Assembly: GCA_030040015.1 (NCBI GenBank)
Contig: JASHUM010000096.1
Location: forward strand, 1 to 35,533
DNA length: 35,533 nt
Origin: Acidimicrobiales bacterium
Lineage (GTDB): Bacteria > Actinomycetota > Acidimicrobiia > Acidimicrobiales > UBA8190
Direction of reading: 5' to 3'
The notes under the pieces were generated by a model. The model had not been told where the DNA came from, ran no database searches, and worked only from the letters and a program-made list of their open reading frames with translations. The position numbers and the translations under genes were made by a program. This document shows, piece after piece, positions 17,853-25,500 of this stretch; the first letter of the stretch is position 1, and each line of letters starts with the position of its first letter.

Positions 17853-18338
17853 GTGACCGAGCTCGACCGGCTGCTGGCGGACAACAAGGCGGCAGCTCGG
17901 TCCCACGGGGCCGTCGACGACGCCCGCCCAGCTCGCCGTCTCGCCGTCGTCACCTGCATGGACGCTCGCATCGACGCCCTGGGCGTCCTCCGGCTCCAGC
18001 TCGGCGATGCGCATGTCATCCGTAACGCCGGCGGCCGCGTCACCGACGACGTCCTGCGCAGCTTGGCCATCTCGAGCGCGACGTTCGGTGTCGACACGGT
18101 CGTCCTGATCCAGCACACCGGCTGCGGGCTCGAAGGCACCACCGACCAGGAGCTACGGGAGCGCACCGGCGCGCCGATCGAGTTCCACGCCATCGCCGAT
18201 CACGCCTCCGCCCTGCGACGAGACGTCGAGCAGGTCGCCGCCACCCCCTACCTGAGTGGCATCGCCTCGGTACACGGCCTCCTCCTGGACCTGCGCACGG
18301 GCGTGCTCGAAGAGGTCGTCAGCAGCACGAGGGGCTGA
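17853..18338 (+). CDS. Beta-class carbonic anhydrase
   Basis: Zinc enzyme interconverting CO2 and bicarbonate, 161 residues, a compact beta-CA. Zinc and catalytic residues are visible: Cys35, Asp37 and Arg39 in CMDAR, then His88 and Cys91 in HTGCG. IRNAGGR (56-62) is the conserved dimer segment. The length fits the small bacterial type (about 160-170). GTG 17853 is chosen because a TAGGGT box ends 8 nt upstream and the homology starts at TELDRLLADN. A role supplying bicarbonate to carboxylases is general knowledge; no partner gene lies next to it. Its end converges on the LmeA-like gene. Confidence 0.92.
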   Translation: MTELDRLLADNKAAARSHGAVDDARPARRLAVVTCMDARIDALGVLRLQLGDAHVIRNAGGRVTDDVLRSLAISSATFGVDTVVLIQHTGCGLEGTTDQELRERTGAPIEFHAIADHASALRRDVEQVAATPYLSGIASVHGLLLDLRTGVLEEVVSSTRG

Positions 18339-18366
18339 CCCCGGGTCCGGTGCCCGCCGGGGCAGC
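18334..18366. terminator. Hairpin between convergent genes
   Basis: GCTG-A-CCCC (18334-18342) pairs with GGGGCAGC (18359-18366), eight pairs with one bulged A. It lies at the end of the carbonic anhydrase gene and before the convergent LmeA-like stop. No T-tract follows on either strand. Confidence 0.35.
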
Positions 18367-18378
18367 CGAACGAGCGGG

Positions 18379-19032
18379 TCAGGCTCCGGCGATGGCCTGC
18401 ACCAGGCTGCCGGGTACCGGCGTCACCGTGCACGACACGCTCAGCTCGCCGGTTCCCACCGAGACGGCCAAGTCGCAGGCCGGCACGAGCGGGCTCGAGT
18501 TCAAGTTGCTCTGGAGCACCGCCACACCGTCGACGTCGAGGACCAGCTCGTGGTTGCCGACGACCTCGACCGTGGCTGCGACCTGGCGGCCGAAGACGTC
18601 CACCACCACCTTCCCCTGGCCGGGAAGGGTCACAGAGTCTCCGACCGCCGTGGACAGCGCGGCGGCGGTGACCGTGATCGTGGCGGTGCCCGAGTCGATG
18701 GAGTCGACGTGCACCTGGCGCCGTGAGAAGAGGGCCGACCGGTCGATATGGGTTCCGGTGAGCTGGACGTCGACGTCGCTCAACGTGAGCGGCCCGGCCG
18801 GGACGTCGCTCAGGTGCAGGTGCACCCCGTGGACGTCGCCTTCCTCCAGGAGGTCCCACAAGAAGGGGAAGCCGCTGATGGACGCCGACGCCGACTGGGC
18901 ACCCGACGCCGACTTCGCCCGGCTGGCGAGCTCCGACTGAGCGACGAGGCGGGCCGCGACGTCGAGGCCCACGAGGACGAGGACCACGACGACCACGATC
19001 GCCACGAGCGCCCGCCCACCACAGCCCAGCAT
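18379..19032 (-). CDS. LmeA/DUF2993-family phospholipid-binding protein
   Basis: Envelope protein of 217 residues. An N-terminal hydrophobic segment (about 8-26, VAIVVVVVLVLVGLDVAAR) acts as signal or anchor with no lipobox Cys. The mature part has the DUF2993 signature ISGFPFLWDLLEEGDVHGVHL (about 52-72) and then a beta-rich domain (LTLSDVDVQLTG..., VVVDVFGRQVAATVEV...). In Mycobacterium, LmeA binds phosphatidylinositides and helps mannan elongation (established knowledge); the role here is inferred. The ATG at 19032 stands 9 nt after a TAGCCT box. The FtsH-like gene is 74 nt upstream on the same strand, so co-expression is possible. Confidence 0.82.
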   Translation of the reverse strand: MLGCGGRALVAIVVVVVLVLVGLDVAARLVAQSELASRAKSASGAQSASASISGFPFLWDLLEEGDVHGVHLHLSDVPAGPLTLSDVDVQLTGTHIDRSALFSRRQVHVDSIDSGTATITVTAAALSTAVGDSVTLPGQGKVVVDVFGRQVAATVEVVGNHELVLDVDGVAVLQSNLNSSPLVPACDLAVSVGTGELSVSCTVTPVPGSLVQAIAGA

Positions 19033-19041
19033 CGGGCTCGC

Positions 19042-19047
19042 AGGCTA
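19042..19047 (-). promoter_or_regulatory. -10 box of the LmeA-like gene
   Basis: TAGCCT on the minus strand with 9 nt to the ATG at 19032, a leaderless or nearly leaderless layout. Confidence 0.4.
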
Positions 19048-19106
19048 GGGGGTCGGGACCACCGACGGCGCCACCACGGTCGGGGGGACACCCGCCGCCG
19101 GGACCG

Positions 19107-20972
19107 CTACTCCTCGTTCTGGCCGTCTCCCGACGGGTTGACGAGATCCGCCCGCCCGAGCTCCTGCCCGGCGGTCGGCACCGGGGCGCTCGTTCCCCGG
19201 CAGGCGGCCGAGATGACCTCGAGGATGTCCTTGCCCACCAATTCGTCGCGCTCGAGCAGGGCGTCGCGCAGCGCCTCGACCACGTGGCGGTGGTCCTCGA
19301 TCATGGACCGCACCCGGGCCTTGGCCGAGTCGAGCATCTCCTCGACCTGGTGGCGCTCGCGGTCACTGGCGAGCACCTTGGCGACGACGTTGCCGGCGGT
19401 GGGGGCCTCGACCGCGACCAGGGAGATGAGGCTGTCGCCCATCCCGAAGGCGCCCACCATCTGGCAGGCGGCGTTGGTGGCGGCCTGCAGGTCACTGGCC
19501 ACACCGGAGCTGGTCTCGCCGAAGAAGGCCTCCTCGGCCACCAGCCCGCCGAGGGCGATGTCGATCAACGCCTCGAGCTCCGAACGCGTCTGGGTGAAGC
19601 GCTCCTCGGCCTCGGAGTGGGCGAGCAGCCCGAGAGCCTGGCGCCGCTTGACGATCGACAGCACCTCGAGCTTGCGACCGGTCCCCACCAACCAGGCCAC
19701 GGTGGCGTGGCCTGACTCGTGGGTGGCGATGGTGCGGCGCTCGGCCTCGGTGTACTCGACCGGCTGGGCCAGGCCGATCTCCTCGGTCATCTTGGCCTTC
19801 TGGAGGTCGGTCCACGACAGGCTCTGGGCGCCCCTGCGAATGGCCCACACCAGCGCCTCGTCGAAGAGGTGCTCGATCATGACCGGCGTGTAGCCCGAGG
19901 TCAGGGCGGCCAGCGTGTCGCGTCGGGCCGGGACGTCGAGGTCGGGCTCGTGGGCCTTGCGGCTCAGGTAGTAGTCGATGATCTCGCGGCGCCCCGTGCG
20001 CGACGGCAGGTCGAAGTAGATGGTGCGGTCGAAGCGGCCGGGGCGCAGCAGGGCCGGATCGAGGTCGGCGGCCCGGTTGGTGGCGGCGATCACCAGGATG
20101 TTGGCCGAGGGCGCCACCGGCTTGCGCACATGGTGCCGGGACGGCAGCCACGAGTTCACCATGTCGACCAGCCCGCCACGCAGGCGCGTCCCGAGCGGGG
20201 GCTGGTCGAAGGACTGGAGCTGGACGAGCAGCTCGTTGACGATGCCGGCGATCCCCTCGGTCCGGCCATGACCGAGGCCGCTCCGGGTCATGCCGATGGC
20301 GTCGATCTCCTCGATGAACCCGATGGCGCCGCCTTCTCGGCGGGCGTAGTTGCGAAGGGCACGGAAGTACGAACGGATCTTGCGGTTCGTCTGGCCGTAG
20401 AACATGGACTGGAAGGCCGAGGCCGAGACGAAGAGGAAGGGCACCCCCGCCTCCTTGGCCATGGCCTTGGCCATGTAGGTCTTGCCCGTGCCGGGCGGAC
20501 CTTCGAAGAGCAGCGCCCGGCGGGGCGTCCCGCCCATGCGCTCGGCGAACGTCTTGTGGGTGAGGAAGAGGTTCAAGCTCTTCACCACTTCCTCGACGAC
20601 GTTGTCGGCACCGCGCACGTCCTCGAAACGCACGTCGATCTCACTGGGGCGGTACAGCACGTGGGGGGAGCGCCCCGCGCCCAGGATGGGGCCGAGCATG
20701 ACGAGGACCAGCACGAGCATGAGCCCCATGGCCGGCAGATAGGGGACGAGGCCCGAGGGGACGTGGGGAAGGACGATGACGCGTCCGGGGAAGAGCACGG
20801 CGCGCACGAGGAGCCAGACGGCGAACGGGGCCAGGACCAGCGCCAGGCGCCGGAGCCGGCCCTGGCGGGCCTGCTCCCGGCTGGCGCTGACGTCGCCGAG
20901 CTCGGCGCCGACCACCTCTGCCTGTCCCAGCGAGGCCAGGGACACCTGCCTCTTGCCCTCCGTGGCCCCCAT
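19107..20972 (-). CDS. FtsH-like membrane AAA+ zinc metalloprotease, divergent
   Basis: Membrane-anchored AAA+ protease of 621 residues. Two helices (about 42-62 and 76-99) flank only a short loop, unlike the large periplasmic loop of FtsH. Walker A is GPPGTGKT (158-165). Walker B reads FIEEID (219-224) with Glu in place of the usual Asp. The second region of homology LLRPGRFDR keeps both arginines. The zinc motif HESGH is at 418-422 and the third ligand Asp494 is in SDLQAATN, so protease chemistry looks intact. The pore loop is MFYGQ rather than MFVGVG, and about 30 extra residues (257-288) sit between Walker B and the SRH. ATG 20972 follows a TACGTT box at 8 nt; a GTG at 20996 lies upstream of that box. 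Probably a paralogue, not the housekeeping FtsH. Confidence 0.85.
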   Translation of the reverse strand: MGATEGKRQVSLASLGQAEVVGAELGDVSASREQARQGRLRRLALVLAPFAVWLLVRAVLFPGRVIVLPHVPSGLVPYLPAMGLMLVLVLVMLGPILGAGRSPHVLYRPSEIDVRFEDVRGADNVVEEVVKSLNLFLTHKTFAERMGGTPRRALLFEGPPGTGKTYMAKAMAKEAGVPFLFVSASAFQSMFYGQTNRKIRSYFRALRNYARREGGAIGFIEEIDAIGMTRSGLGHGRTEGIAGIVNELLVQLQSFDQPPLGTRLRGGLVDMVNSWLPSRHHVRKPVAPSANILVIAATNRAADLDPALLRPGRFDRTIYFDLPSRTGRREIIDYYLSRKAHEPDLDVPARRDTLAALTSGYTPVMIEHLFDEALVWAIRRGAQSLSWTDLQKAKMTEEIGLAQPVEYTEAERRTIATHESGHATVAWLVGTGRKLEVLSIVKRRQALGLLAHSEAEERFTQTRSELEALIDIALGGLVAEEAFFGETSSGVASDLQAATNAACQMVGAFGMGDSLISLVAVEAPTAGNVVAKVLASDRERHQVEEMLDSAKARVRSMIEDHRHVVEALRDALLERDELVGKDILEVISAACRGTSAPVPTAGQELGRADLVNPSGDGQNEE

Positions 20973-20980
20973 GACCACAG

Positions 20981-20986
20981 AACGTA
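20981..20986 (-). promoter_or_regulatory. -10 box of the FtsH-like gene (leaderless layout)
   Basis: TACGTT on the minus strand, 8 nt before ATG 20972. The rest of the 295-bp gap up to 21267 holds this promoter and the hairpin at 21217-21252; no gene was seen. Confidence 0.5.
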
Positions 20987-21216
20987 GGACTAGCACCGAA
21001 CCGGCGGGAAGTCATTTCACAGTGCGTGTTGGCGTAACTACACACCGCTGACCAGGGCAAGGCGGGCCGGGGGCGCGGGCCAGCCGGGACGGCGAGGGCT
21101 CTCAGCCAGTTCGAAGCCCCCGTACATGGACGCTTCAGCCGGGCAGCAGAGCATGAGCGGACAAGTGGACACGGCGTCGGCCCTCCTCCGCACTCCGTCT
21201 CACGCCGATGTCCCTC

Positions 21217-21252
21217 GCTCCCGGGGGCGGGCCCGCCACCGCCTCCGGGAGC
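21217..21252 (-). terminator. Hairpin after the SDR gene
   Basis: GCTCCCGG (21217-21224) pairs perfectly with CCGGGAGC (21245-21252), and the loop contains the 12-bp palindrome GGCGGGCCCGCC (21226-21237). It stands 15 nt after the SDR stop, at the end of the ADH-VOC-SDR operon. There is no T-tract, so it is a U-less hairpin candidate only. Confidence 0.4.
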
Positions 21253-21267
21253 ACTTCTTCGACGGGC

Positions 21268-22092
21268 CTACCTCGCCGCCGGTGTGGCTGCCGCCGACCC
21301 GCTCGCCGCCTGGACGCCGCGCCGGTACAGCCTGGGGAACAGCGCTCTGGCGACCGGCGCCAGACGGGCCACGGCGGCGGCGTCGATGTCCACCTTGTCG
21401 TCGCCGAGGCGGGACAGGAGCAGCTTCGACACCTGCGATTCGTCACGGCGCACGGCCCGCGGCGGCATGGGCATGCCCTCCTCGACGGCGCCGGCTCCCA
21501 TCGGGGTGGGCACCCAGCCGGGATAGAGCACGTGCAGGCGCACACCGGTCCCGGCCACCCGCATGGCCATGGACTCGGTGAAGGCGCTGAGGGCTGCCTT
21601 GGACGGGCCGTAGGCGGGCTCACCCGGCCCCGGAGCCCGCCCGCTGTCGGAGGAGACGTTCACCACGACGCCGCGCTTGCGCGCCAGCATCCCCGGAAGC
21701 ACGGCCAGCGTGCCGGCCACGGGAGCGAAGTAATTGGTGTCCATCACCCGGCGGTACTTGGACAGATCCTCCTCGTGGCGCGGCTCGCCGATCCCGGCCG
21801 CGTTGACGAGCACGTCGATCCGGCCGAAGGCGCGCTCCACCTCGGCCAGAAGGGCGCAGTAGGCGTCGGTGTCGGAGACGTCGCACACCCGGGTGGACGA
21901 TCCGGCCGAACGGTCCCGCAGATGCGCCTCGACCTCCTCGAGCAGCTCGCGCCTCCGAGCCACCCCCACCACCACGGCACCGGCCGTGGCCAGGTCGTCG
22001 GCGAAACGGCGACCCAGCCCGGAGGAGGCGCCGGTCACGACGGCCACGGCGCCCGCCAACTCGAAGCCGGGCGAACGCCGCCCCCGCACCAT
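21268..22092 (-). CDS. SDR-family oxidoreductase
   Basis: Classical short-chain dehydrogenase/reductase, 274 residues. The nucleotide loop is TGASSGLG (20-27), with ARRR (45-48) after beta-2 suggesting NADP(H). NAAG is at 97-100, Asn120, Ser148, and the catalytic YGPSK has Tyr161 and Lys165. Residues beyond about 230 form an extra C-terminal region with basic and Ala-rich character. ATG 22092 is 2 nt after the VOC stop; GAGG lies upstream. Third gene of the ADH-VOC-SDR operon, so it may act on the same alcohol or ketone substrate. Substrate unknown. Confidence 0.88.
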   Translation of the reverse strand: MVRGRRSPGFELAGAVAVVTGASSGLGRRFADDLATAGAVVVGVARRRELLEEVEAHLRDRSAGSSTRVCDVSDTDAYCALLAEVERAFGRIDVLVNAAGIGEPRHEEDLSKYRRVMDTNYFAPVAGTLAVLPGMLARKRGVVVNVSSDSGRAPGPGEPAYGPSKAALSAFTESMAMRVAGTGVRLHVLYPGWVPTPMGAGAVEEGMPMPPRAVRRDESQVSKLLLSRLGDDKVDIDAAAVARLAPVARALFPRLYRRGVQAASGSAAATPAAR

Positions 22093-22094
22093 GC

Positions 22095-22583
22095 TCAATG
22101 GGACCTCGCTCCGTTTGACGCCTCCGCGGCGGGCGAGTCCGGGACGAACTCCCACCACTGGATCTCGCAGTGCATGGGGAGCAGATAGCCCAGGTAGATC
22201 GAGTGGATGCGCACGGGCCCCTGGTCGTCCACCTGGAGATCGTCGAGCGCGAGCCGGGGTTCCGACGCGCCGAAGGCCACGGCCCGGTCCCTTACCCCAA
22301 CCAGCTCCTCGAGCGAACCCACGGCGAAGCCGAAGTGGTCGCCAGGGGGGCACTCCATGCCCGGGTCGGCGGCCACGAGGAAGATGAATTGGTCCCAGTG
22401 CACGCAGCTCAGCACCAGGCGCTTGCCGTCCACGGTCATGGTGGGCAACTCGCTGAACCCGAGCACCTGGTCGAAGTACCGGCACAGATCGGCCCGTCCC
22501 CCCTCGTCGAGCAGCTCCGACGGCACGCTCATGGCCACATGGTTCATTCGGGGGACACCCGAGGGGTAGTAGGGATGGGCCAT
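22095..22583 (-). CDS. VOC (glyoxalase/extradiol dioxygenase fold) protein
   Basis: A 162-residue protein with two beta-alpha-beta-beta-beta modules. MNHVAMSVP (13-21) opens the first and DHFGFAVGS (82-90) the second; EIQWWEFV near the end carries the last ligand. His15, His83 and Glu140 are in the right places for a metal site, so a lyase, isomerase or dioxygenase is possible. The exact reaction cannot be read from the sequence. ATG 22583 shares one base with the ADH stop (TGATG), and a GGAGGAGGT stretch lies upstream. Middle gene of an operon with two dehydrogenases. Confidence 0.82.
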   Translation of the reverse strand: MAHPYYPSGVPRMNHVAMSVPSELLDEGGRADLCRYFDQVLGFSELPTMTVDGKRLVLSCVHWDQFIFLVAADPGMECPPGDHFGFAVGSLEELVGVRDRAVAFGASEPRLALDDLQVDDQGPVRIHSIYLGYLLPMHCEIQWWEFVPDSPAAEASNGARSH

Positions 22584-23650
22584 CAGGACCGCACCTCCTC
22601 CGCCGCCCGGGGCACGACCAACACCTTGGCGGCGATGTCCCCGCGGGCGAGTCCGTGCATGACGTCGCCCAGCGTGTCGAGCGTGGCGTCATCGGGCTCG
22701 ATGAGGACGTCCGTGGGGAGGGCGCCGGAACGAAGCAGCTCCAGGGCGCGCTCGATGCCGTCGGCGTCGTAGACGAACGAGCCGGAGATCTCGAGCTCGT
22801 TCAAGAGCACCCGGTTCGGGTCGATCACGGGCTGCTCCATCCCCGCACCCACCAGCACCAGGCGTCCGCCCCGTCGCAGCTGGTGGAGCCCGGCTTCCAC
22901 GCCCGCCTTCTTCCCGGAGCACTCGAGCACGGCGTCGACCGGGTCGGGAGCAAGGCGCTCGGGCTCCCACGCCGGGAACTGCTCGAGCTCAGCAGGCTCG
23001 ACCACCACATCGGCGCCGAGCTTGCGAGCCAAGGCGCGACGAGCCGGCCCCGGTTCCACCACCGTCACACGGTGGTCACCCCGGGCCACCAGCGCGGCAA
23101 CAGCCAATGCCCCGATGGGCCCGGCGCCGAACACCATCACCGAGTCCCCCGGAACCAGGCGAGCTCGAGTGATGGCGTGGAGGGCGACCGCCAGCGGCTC
23201 GGCCAGCGCCGCCGTGCGGGCGGCCAGCCCGTCGGGGACGGCACACAGGGCCCGGGCGTCGGCCACGACGAAACGGGCGAAGGCACCGGCCGTGTGTTCG
23301 TGCACCTGTTCACCTCGCCGCTCGCATTGGGACGGCTGGCCCTCGACGCAGCGCCGGCATCGCCCGCAGCGAGGGGAGGGACCGCCCACCACCACGTCGC
23401 CGGGTGACCATCGGCCGGCGTCGGCACCGACCAGGCGCACGGTCCCGGACCACTCGTGTCCTGCCACCGTTCCGGGCTTGCCCCACCCCTCCATGACGAG
23501 GTGGAGGTCCGACCCGCACACGCCGCAGTGGCCCACCTCCACCAGCACCTCGCCGGCGGCCGGCTCGGGGACAGGGCGGCGCTCGACCTCGACCCGTCCG
23601 GGGCCGAGGTACACGGCCACGGGCATGACCTCAGGCAATGCAGCGGTCAC
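22583..23650 (-). CDS. Zinc-dependent medium-chain alcohol/polyol dehydrogenase
   Basis: Zinc MDR enzyme of 355 residues. The catalytic zinc site is Cys45 in CGVCGSD plus GHEWSG (His65/Glu66). The structural zinc is held by Cys95, Cys98, Cys101 and Cys109 in an R-C-G-R-C-R-R-C pattern. The Rossmann motif [14 protein letters not shown] lies in the second half. The set resembles sorbitol, threonine or butanediol dehydrogenases; the substrate is unknown. GTG 23650 is chosen because GGAGGT stands 4 nt before it; the ATG 24 nt later has its GAGG only 2 nt away. First gene of ADH-VOC-SDR, with promoter TACCAT at 23679-23684. Confidence 0.88.
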   Translation of the reverse strand: MTAALPEVMPVAVYLGPGRVEVERRPVPEPAAGEVLVEVGHCGVCGSDLHLVMEGWGKPGTVAGHEWSGTVRLVGADAGRWSPGDVVVGGPSPRCGRCRRCVEGQPSQCERRGEQVHEHTAGAFARFVVADARALCAVPDGLAARTAALAEPLAVALHAITRARLVPGDSVMVFGAGPIGALAVAALVARGDHRVTVVEPGPARRALARKLGADVVVEPAELEQFPAWEPERLAPDPVDAVLECSGKKAGVEAGLHQLRRGGRLVLVGAGMEQPVIDPNRVLLNELEISGSFVYDADGIERALELLRSGALPTDVLIEPDDATLDTLGDVMHGLARGDIAAKVLVVPRAAEEVRS

Positions 23651-23678
23651 GACACCTCCGGTTGTGGACGGCCGGGCG

Positions 23679-23684
23679 ATGGTA
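23679..23684 (-). promoter_or_regulatory. -10 box of the ADH-VOC-SDR operon
   Basis: TACCAT on the minus strand, 28 nt before GTG 23650. This leaves about 22 nt of leader containing GGAGGT, so the operon is leadered, in contrast to most other first genes here. Confidence 0.45.
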
Positions 23685-23687
23685 GCG

Positions 23688-23729
23688 CCCTGGTGTCGAG
23701 GCGACCCGGGCGACCCCGGGACACCGGGG
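23688..23729 (-). terminator. Hairpin directly after argS
   Basis: CCCTGGTGTC (23688-23697) pairs with GACACCGGGG (23720-23729) at nine of ten positions, 3 nt after the argS stop. It is followed by no T-tract, but its position between argS and the ADH promoter fits a transcript end. Confidence 0.4.
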
Positions 23730-23732
23730 ACG

Positions 23733-25457
23733 TCACATGCGCTCGGGAGCGGTGATGCCGAGCAGGCCGAGCCCGTGGGCGAGCACCCGGGCCGTGAGGG
23801 AACAGAGGGCGAGACGGCTGTCGCGAAGCGCCGGGTCGGCCGCCTGCAGTACCGGACACGTCTCGTAGAAGGTGGTGTAGGCAGTGGCAAGAGAGAACAG
23901 GTACGTGCACAGGCGGCTCGGGCTCCAGGTGTCGACCGTCAGCTCCACGGCCTCGGAGTAACCGAGCAGGGCCAGTCCGAGCGCCCGCTCGGCCGGCTGG
24001 TCGAGCACGATCGGTGTGTCCGGCGGCGGCGGCGCTGCGCCGGAACGGCGGAAGATCGACCGAATGCGGGCGTGGGCGTACTGCAGGTACGGCCCGGTGT
24101 CCCCCTCGAAGGCGAGCATGCGGTCCCAGTCGAACACGTAGTCCCGGACGCGGTCGGTGGCGAGATCGGCGTACTTGACGGCCCCGATCCCGACCGCCCT
24201 CGCCACCTCGGTGCGACCTGGGCCACCACCGTCCGGCTCACGCTCGGCCAAGGCGGCATCGGCGCGTTCCACCCCCTCCGAAAGGAGATCGGCCAGCTTG
24301 ACCGTTGTGCCGCTGCGGCTCTTGAACATCTTGCGGTCGCCGCCGAGCACGTTGCCGAAAGTGACGTGGACGGCCTCGGTGCCGAGCGGCAACCACCCGG
24401 CCATGCGGGCGACCGAGAAGCACATCTCCAGGTGCTGGGCCTGGGGAGCGCCCACCACGTAGAGGATGACGCCGGCGCCGATTCTCTCGACGCGGTCGCG
24501 GATGGCGGCCAGGTCGGTGGCCGCGTAACCGAATCCCTCGTCGGACTTCTGGACGATGAGGGGAAGCGGGTCGCCGTGACGGTTGACGAACCCTTCGGGG
24601 AAGACACACAGCGCGCCGTCGCTCTCCACCAGCAGTCCCTCGGCCTGAAGGTCCTCCACCACTCCCGGGAGCATGGCGTTGTAGAAACTCTCCCCCACCA
24701 CGTCCTCGGGGGTGAGCAGCACGTCGAGCTGGCGGTACACCTCGTCGAAGTACCGGACGCTCTCGGCCACCAGCACGTGCCAGAGCCGCAAGGTCTCTTC
24801 GTCGCCCGACTGCAGGAGAACCACCCGCCGGCGGGCCCGCTCCCGGAACGACTCCTCGGCATCGAACGAGGCGCGGGCCTGGCGGTAGAAGGTGTCGAGG
24901 TCACCGACCGAGAGCTCGTGGACGGCTTCCTTCTCGCCTACGTCGAGCAGATGCTCGATGAGCATGCCGAACGGAGTGCCCCAGTCGCCGACGTGGTTCT
25001 CCCGAACCGTCCGGTGGCCGAGGAACTCGAGGACGCGGCACAGGCCGTCGCCGATGATCGTGGAGCGGAGATGCCCCACGTGCATCTCCTTGGCCACGTT
25101 GGGACCCGAGTAGTCGACCACCACCGTCGTGGGCTCGGGTGAGCACGGCACCCCCAGCCGGTCGTCGTCCGCCACCGCGGCGAGCTGCCCGGACAGGAAC
25201 TCCTCGGACACCGAAAGGTTGACGAACCCGGGCCCGCTCACCTCGACCGACCGGCACACGTCGTCGAGCTCGGCCGAAGCCACCACTTCGGCCGCCACCT
25301 CGCGGGGGTTGCGGCCGAGACGGCGGGCCAGGGCGAGGGCCCCGTTGGCCTGGAAGTCGGCGTGGTCCGAGGGGCGAACCTGGGGGTCGGTGCCGGGCTC
25401 GATGCGGTCGAAGGCGACCCGCAACCGCTCTTCGAGCAGTCCGCGCAGGTCGGGCAT
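23733..25457 (-). CDS. argS: Arginyl-tRNA synthetase
   Basis: Class I synthetase charging tRNA-Arg, 574 residues. Seen: the N-terminal Add1-type domain, DYSGPNVAKEMHVGHLRST with the HIGH-type HVGH, and KMFKSRSG in the KMSKS position. The family's conserved ATDLAAIRDR and the C-terminal anticodon-binding segment with YAHARIRSI and ending LLGITAPERM are also present. The ATG at 25457 is the first base set of a CATG shared with an out-of-use plus-strand ATG. In mycobacteria argS precedes lysA; here about 7 kb with other genes separate them, including tRNA-Arg(CCG). Confidence 0.96.
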   Translation of the reverse strand: MPDLRGLLEERLRVAFDRIEPGTDPQVRPSDHADFQANGALALARRLGRNPREVAAEVVASAELDDVCRSVEVSGPGFVNLSVSEEFLSGQLAAVADDDRLGVPCSPEPTTVVVDYSGPNVAKEMHVGHLRSTIIGDGLCRVLEFLGHRTVRENHVGDWGTPFGMLIEHLLDVGEKEAVHELSVGDLDTFYRQARASFDAEESFRERARRRVVLLQSGDEETLRLWHVLVAESVRYFDEVYRQLDVLLTPEDVVGESFYNAMLPGVVEDLQAEGLLVESDGALCVFPEGFVNRHGDPLPLIVQKSDEGFGYAATDLAAIRDRVERIGAGVILYVVGAPQAQHLEMCFSVARMAGWLPLGTEAVHVTFGNVLGGDRKMFKSRSGTTVKLADLLSEGVERADAALAEREPDGGGPGRTEVARAVGIGAVKYADLATDRVRDYVFDWDRMLAFEGDTGPYLQYAHARIRSIFRRSGAAPPPPDTPIVLDQPAERALGLALLGYSEAVELTVDTWSPSRLCTYLFSLATAYTTFYETCPVLQAADPALRDSRLALCSLTARVLAHGLGLLGITAPERM

Positions 25458-25488
25458 GGCCCATCATCGCATCCTCGGCACGCACCCC

Positions 25489-25494
25489 TACGAT
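25489..25494 (+). promoter_or_regulatory. -10 box of the HDAC-family gene (leaderless layout)
   Basis: TACGAT, 6 nt before GTG 25501. It supports GTG over the upstream in-frame ATG at 25456, which overlaps the argS start codon. Confidence 0.5.
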
Positions 25495-25500
25495 GACCTG

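Noticed and set aside
20973-20996. GTG 20996 as start of the FtsH-like protein
   Set aside because: It lies upstream of the TACGTT box; ATG 20972 has the leaderless spacing.
23022-25142. Long plus-strand frame antisense to ADH and argS
   Set aside because: No recognisable motif and unnatural composition; both minus-strand genes are complete.
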